From assembly GCA_046590195.1 (NCBI GenBank), contig JBKJTP010000309.1:1-6694 (forward strand): DNA of 6,694 nucleotides. The letters are read 5' to 3'. The position numbers and the translations under genes are program-made. Below, piece after piece: positions 5,878 to 6,694 of this stretch. Each line of letters starts with the position of its first letter. The first letter of the stretch is position 1. The notes under the pieces are model-generated. The model worked only from the letters and a program-made list of their open reading frames with translations. It was not told the origin of the DNA and searched no databases. This DNA comes from JBKJTP01 sp046590195 (GTDB lineage Bacteria > Bacteroidota > Ignavibacteria > Palsa-1295).

Positions 5878-5919
5878 GGCGACCAAAATTCTCATTGTGA
5901 CGGAATTCTTCAGTCCGAA

Positions 5920-6123
5920 ATGGACGCACCGGAGCTAATGGTATCGGCAATGGCAGGTGCGGGTTATGACATCCCGCTGACAACAGATTCGAAGGTTTGG
6001 CTGACGCCAGAGTTGACGTACAACGTGCAGCTGAAGAGCCTTGCACAGGGCGATAATGATGGTGACTTGCGCGTGAACACGATCGCAAGCAAGATCACGC
6101 TCAAGTTTGGTCTGGGTGACTAA
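5920..6123 (+). pseudogene. C-terminal remnant of an outer-membrane beta-barrel protein
   Basis: About 67 residues from the ATG at 5920 look like the last strands of an outer-membrane beta-barrel: PELMVSAMAGAGYDIPL, then KVWLTPELTYNVQLKSL, an acidic turn (AQGDNDGD) and a final NTIASKITLKFGLGD. Alternating hydrophobic residues and turn spacing match the end of porin-like barrel domains in Bacteroidota and Chlorobi-like bacteria. The frame is open back to a TTG at 5794 but closed by a TAG at 5776-5778. Upstream residues translate the REP-like hairpin and spacer, so there is no room for a signal peptide or the first strands. The simplest reading is a gene whose 5' part was deleted near 5880-5915. 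A short expressed peptide cannot be ruled out. A terminator follows 22 bases after the stop, as for a once-functional gene. Confidence 0.65.
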
Positions 6124-6145
6124 GCATAGAGGTTATCAGGACTAA

Positions 6146-6173
6146 CAAAGCCCGGCAGCAATGCCGGGATTTG
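6146..6173. terminator. Bidirectional terminator between converging barrel genes
   Basis: The stem CCCGGCA (6151-6157) with TGCCGGG (6162-6168) has a GCAA tetraloop, extended by CAAA (6146-6149) pairing with TTTG (6170-6173) across one G/A mismatch. A T-rich run (TTTGTTTGTTTT) follows on the plus strand, and the minus strand reads CTTTGTT past the stem. It serves the plus-strand remnant ending at 6123 and the minus-strand gene ending at 6200. Confidence 0.8.
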
Positions 6174-6199
6174 TTTGTTTTACAATATTCTGAGTCAAG

Positions 6200-6694
6200 C
6201 TACCATGAGTAACTAGTACCAGCGAGAAAATGATAAGTTCGAAAGCGCTGGTACGGAGCTGAATTTGGCTCACTCAATGGGTTCTCTAAGTTGACACCAG
6301 TTGCTTTTGACGTTAGGCCATGCGTATAGCCCAATTGCAGGTTTACACCGATTCGCTCAGATATCCAGTACTTCAACCCAAGAGCTCCATACAAGCCGAT
6401 ATCATCATTATAATTGGCATCATAGTGACTATCTGAAGTGAGAGTTTCCTCTTCACTAACGTGGGTCGAATAGTATTGAACCTCTGCAAATAGCGGAATG
6501 GCGTAGTCTATTCCCACGCTGAGGTCGACTGAGATCGGCCAACGGATTGGTCTAACAGTCAGACCTATGGGAATCGAAAGCATTTCGACGGTGCGTCTGG
6601 TAAAGCCGTCGCTCTCATACCCGACAAGATTATACTCGTACTCTATCGTGCCACCACGCACTTGATAGCTTACGCCTATCTCAACTCCAAGTGG
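6200..6694 (-). CDS. Outer-membrane beta-barrel protein, PorT-like (N-terminus outside window)
   Basis: The visible 164 residues are the C-terminal part. The frame stays open to the right edge with no stop, so the start and signal peptide lie beyond 6694; a GTG at 6661 is internal, not the start. The sequence runs PLGVEIGVSYQVRGGTIEYE, then LSIPIGLTVRP, DLSVGIDYAIPLF, an acidic loop, IGLYGALGLKYWI, IGVNLQLGYTHGL and YHFLAGTSYSW. These amphipathic strands with aromatic girdles and polar loops are typical of the outer-membrane beta-barrel domain found in many Bacteroidota proteins (PF13568/PF13505-like). The C-terminal residue is Trp, as expected for a barrel-assembly signal recognised by BamA. 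The role is unknown; such proteins range from small porins to gliding or secretion accessories. It converges on the barrel remnant at 5920-6123, but the two are not close copies. Confidence 0.85.
   Translation of the reverse strand, partial: PLGVEIGVSYQVRGGTIEYEYNLVGYESDGFTRRTVEMLSIPIGLTVRPIRWPISVDLSVGIDYAIPLFAEVQYYSTHVSEEETLTSDSHYDANYNDDIGLYGALGLKYWISERIGVNLQLGYTHGLTSKATGVNLENPLSEPNSAPYQRFRTYHFLAGTSYSW

Overview
The window reads as a bacterial chromosome segment of moderate GC content. Gram-negative features include two outer-membrane beta-barrel sequences of the type common in Bacteroidota and Chlorobi-like bacteria and a lipoprotein with a lipobox. No start codon has a convincing Shine-Dalgarno sequence, which also fits the Bacteroidota/Chlorobiota (FCB) side. 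The exact lineage is an inference; a Kapabacteria- or Ignavibacteria-like organism is plausible but not proven.

Layout, left to right. Positions 1-301 hold no convincing gene. A plus-strand gene (302-1579) encodes a low-complexity Arg/Asp- and Ser/Gly-rich protein with one BON domain. It converges on a minus-strand operon. Between them lies a repeat (1595-1773) that folds on paper into a four-way junction with no unpaired base at the crossing, followed by a shorter REP-like hairpin. The operon reads right to left: a four-helix-bundle protein of the 23S rRNA intervening-sequence (S23/IVP) family (4894-4517), transketolase (4449-2338) and a DinB/YfiT-like putative metalloprotein (2338-1838). 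The last two overlap by one base.

The four-helix-bundle gene sits between two inverted tracts of 7-base repeats of the GTTCAGC type. One of these tracts ends 3 bases from the transketolase start codon. To the right, divergently transcribed, is a small lipoprotein gene (5172-5597). It is followed by a third 7-base repeat tract (TTTAGGG/TATAGGG type), a strong terminator and an inverted pair of REP-like hairpins. Next come the C-terminal end of an outer-membrane beta-barrel gene that has lost its front part (to 6123), a bidirectional terminator, and the 3' end of an apparently intact outer-membrane beta-barrel gene on the minus strand that runs off the right edge.

Only transketolase has a well-defined pathway role (non-oxidative pentose phosphate pathway / Calvin-type carbon rearrangement). 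The other genes look like envelope or stress accessories. The most distinctive content is the intergenic DNA: three families of structured repeats in under 7 kb. The 7-base tracts at three sites share one consensus, roughly NNYAGSG, and two of them bracket the S23-like gene as if they were the ends of a unit. I found no CRISPR array, tRNA, rRNA, transposase or defence system.
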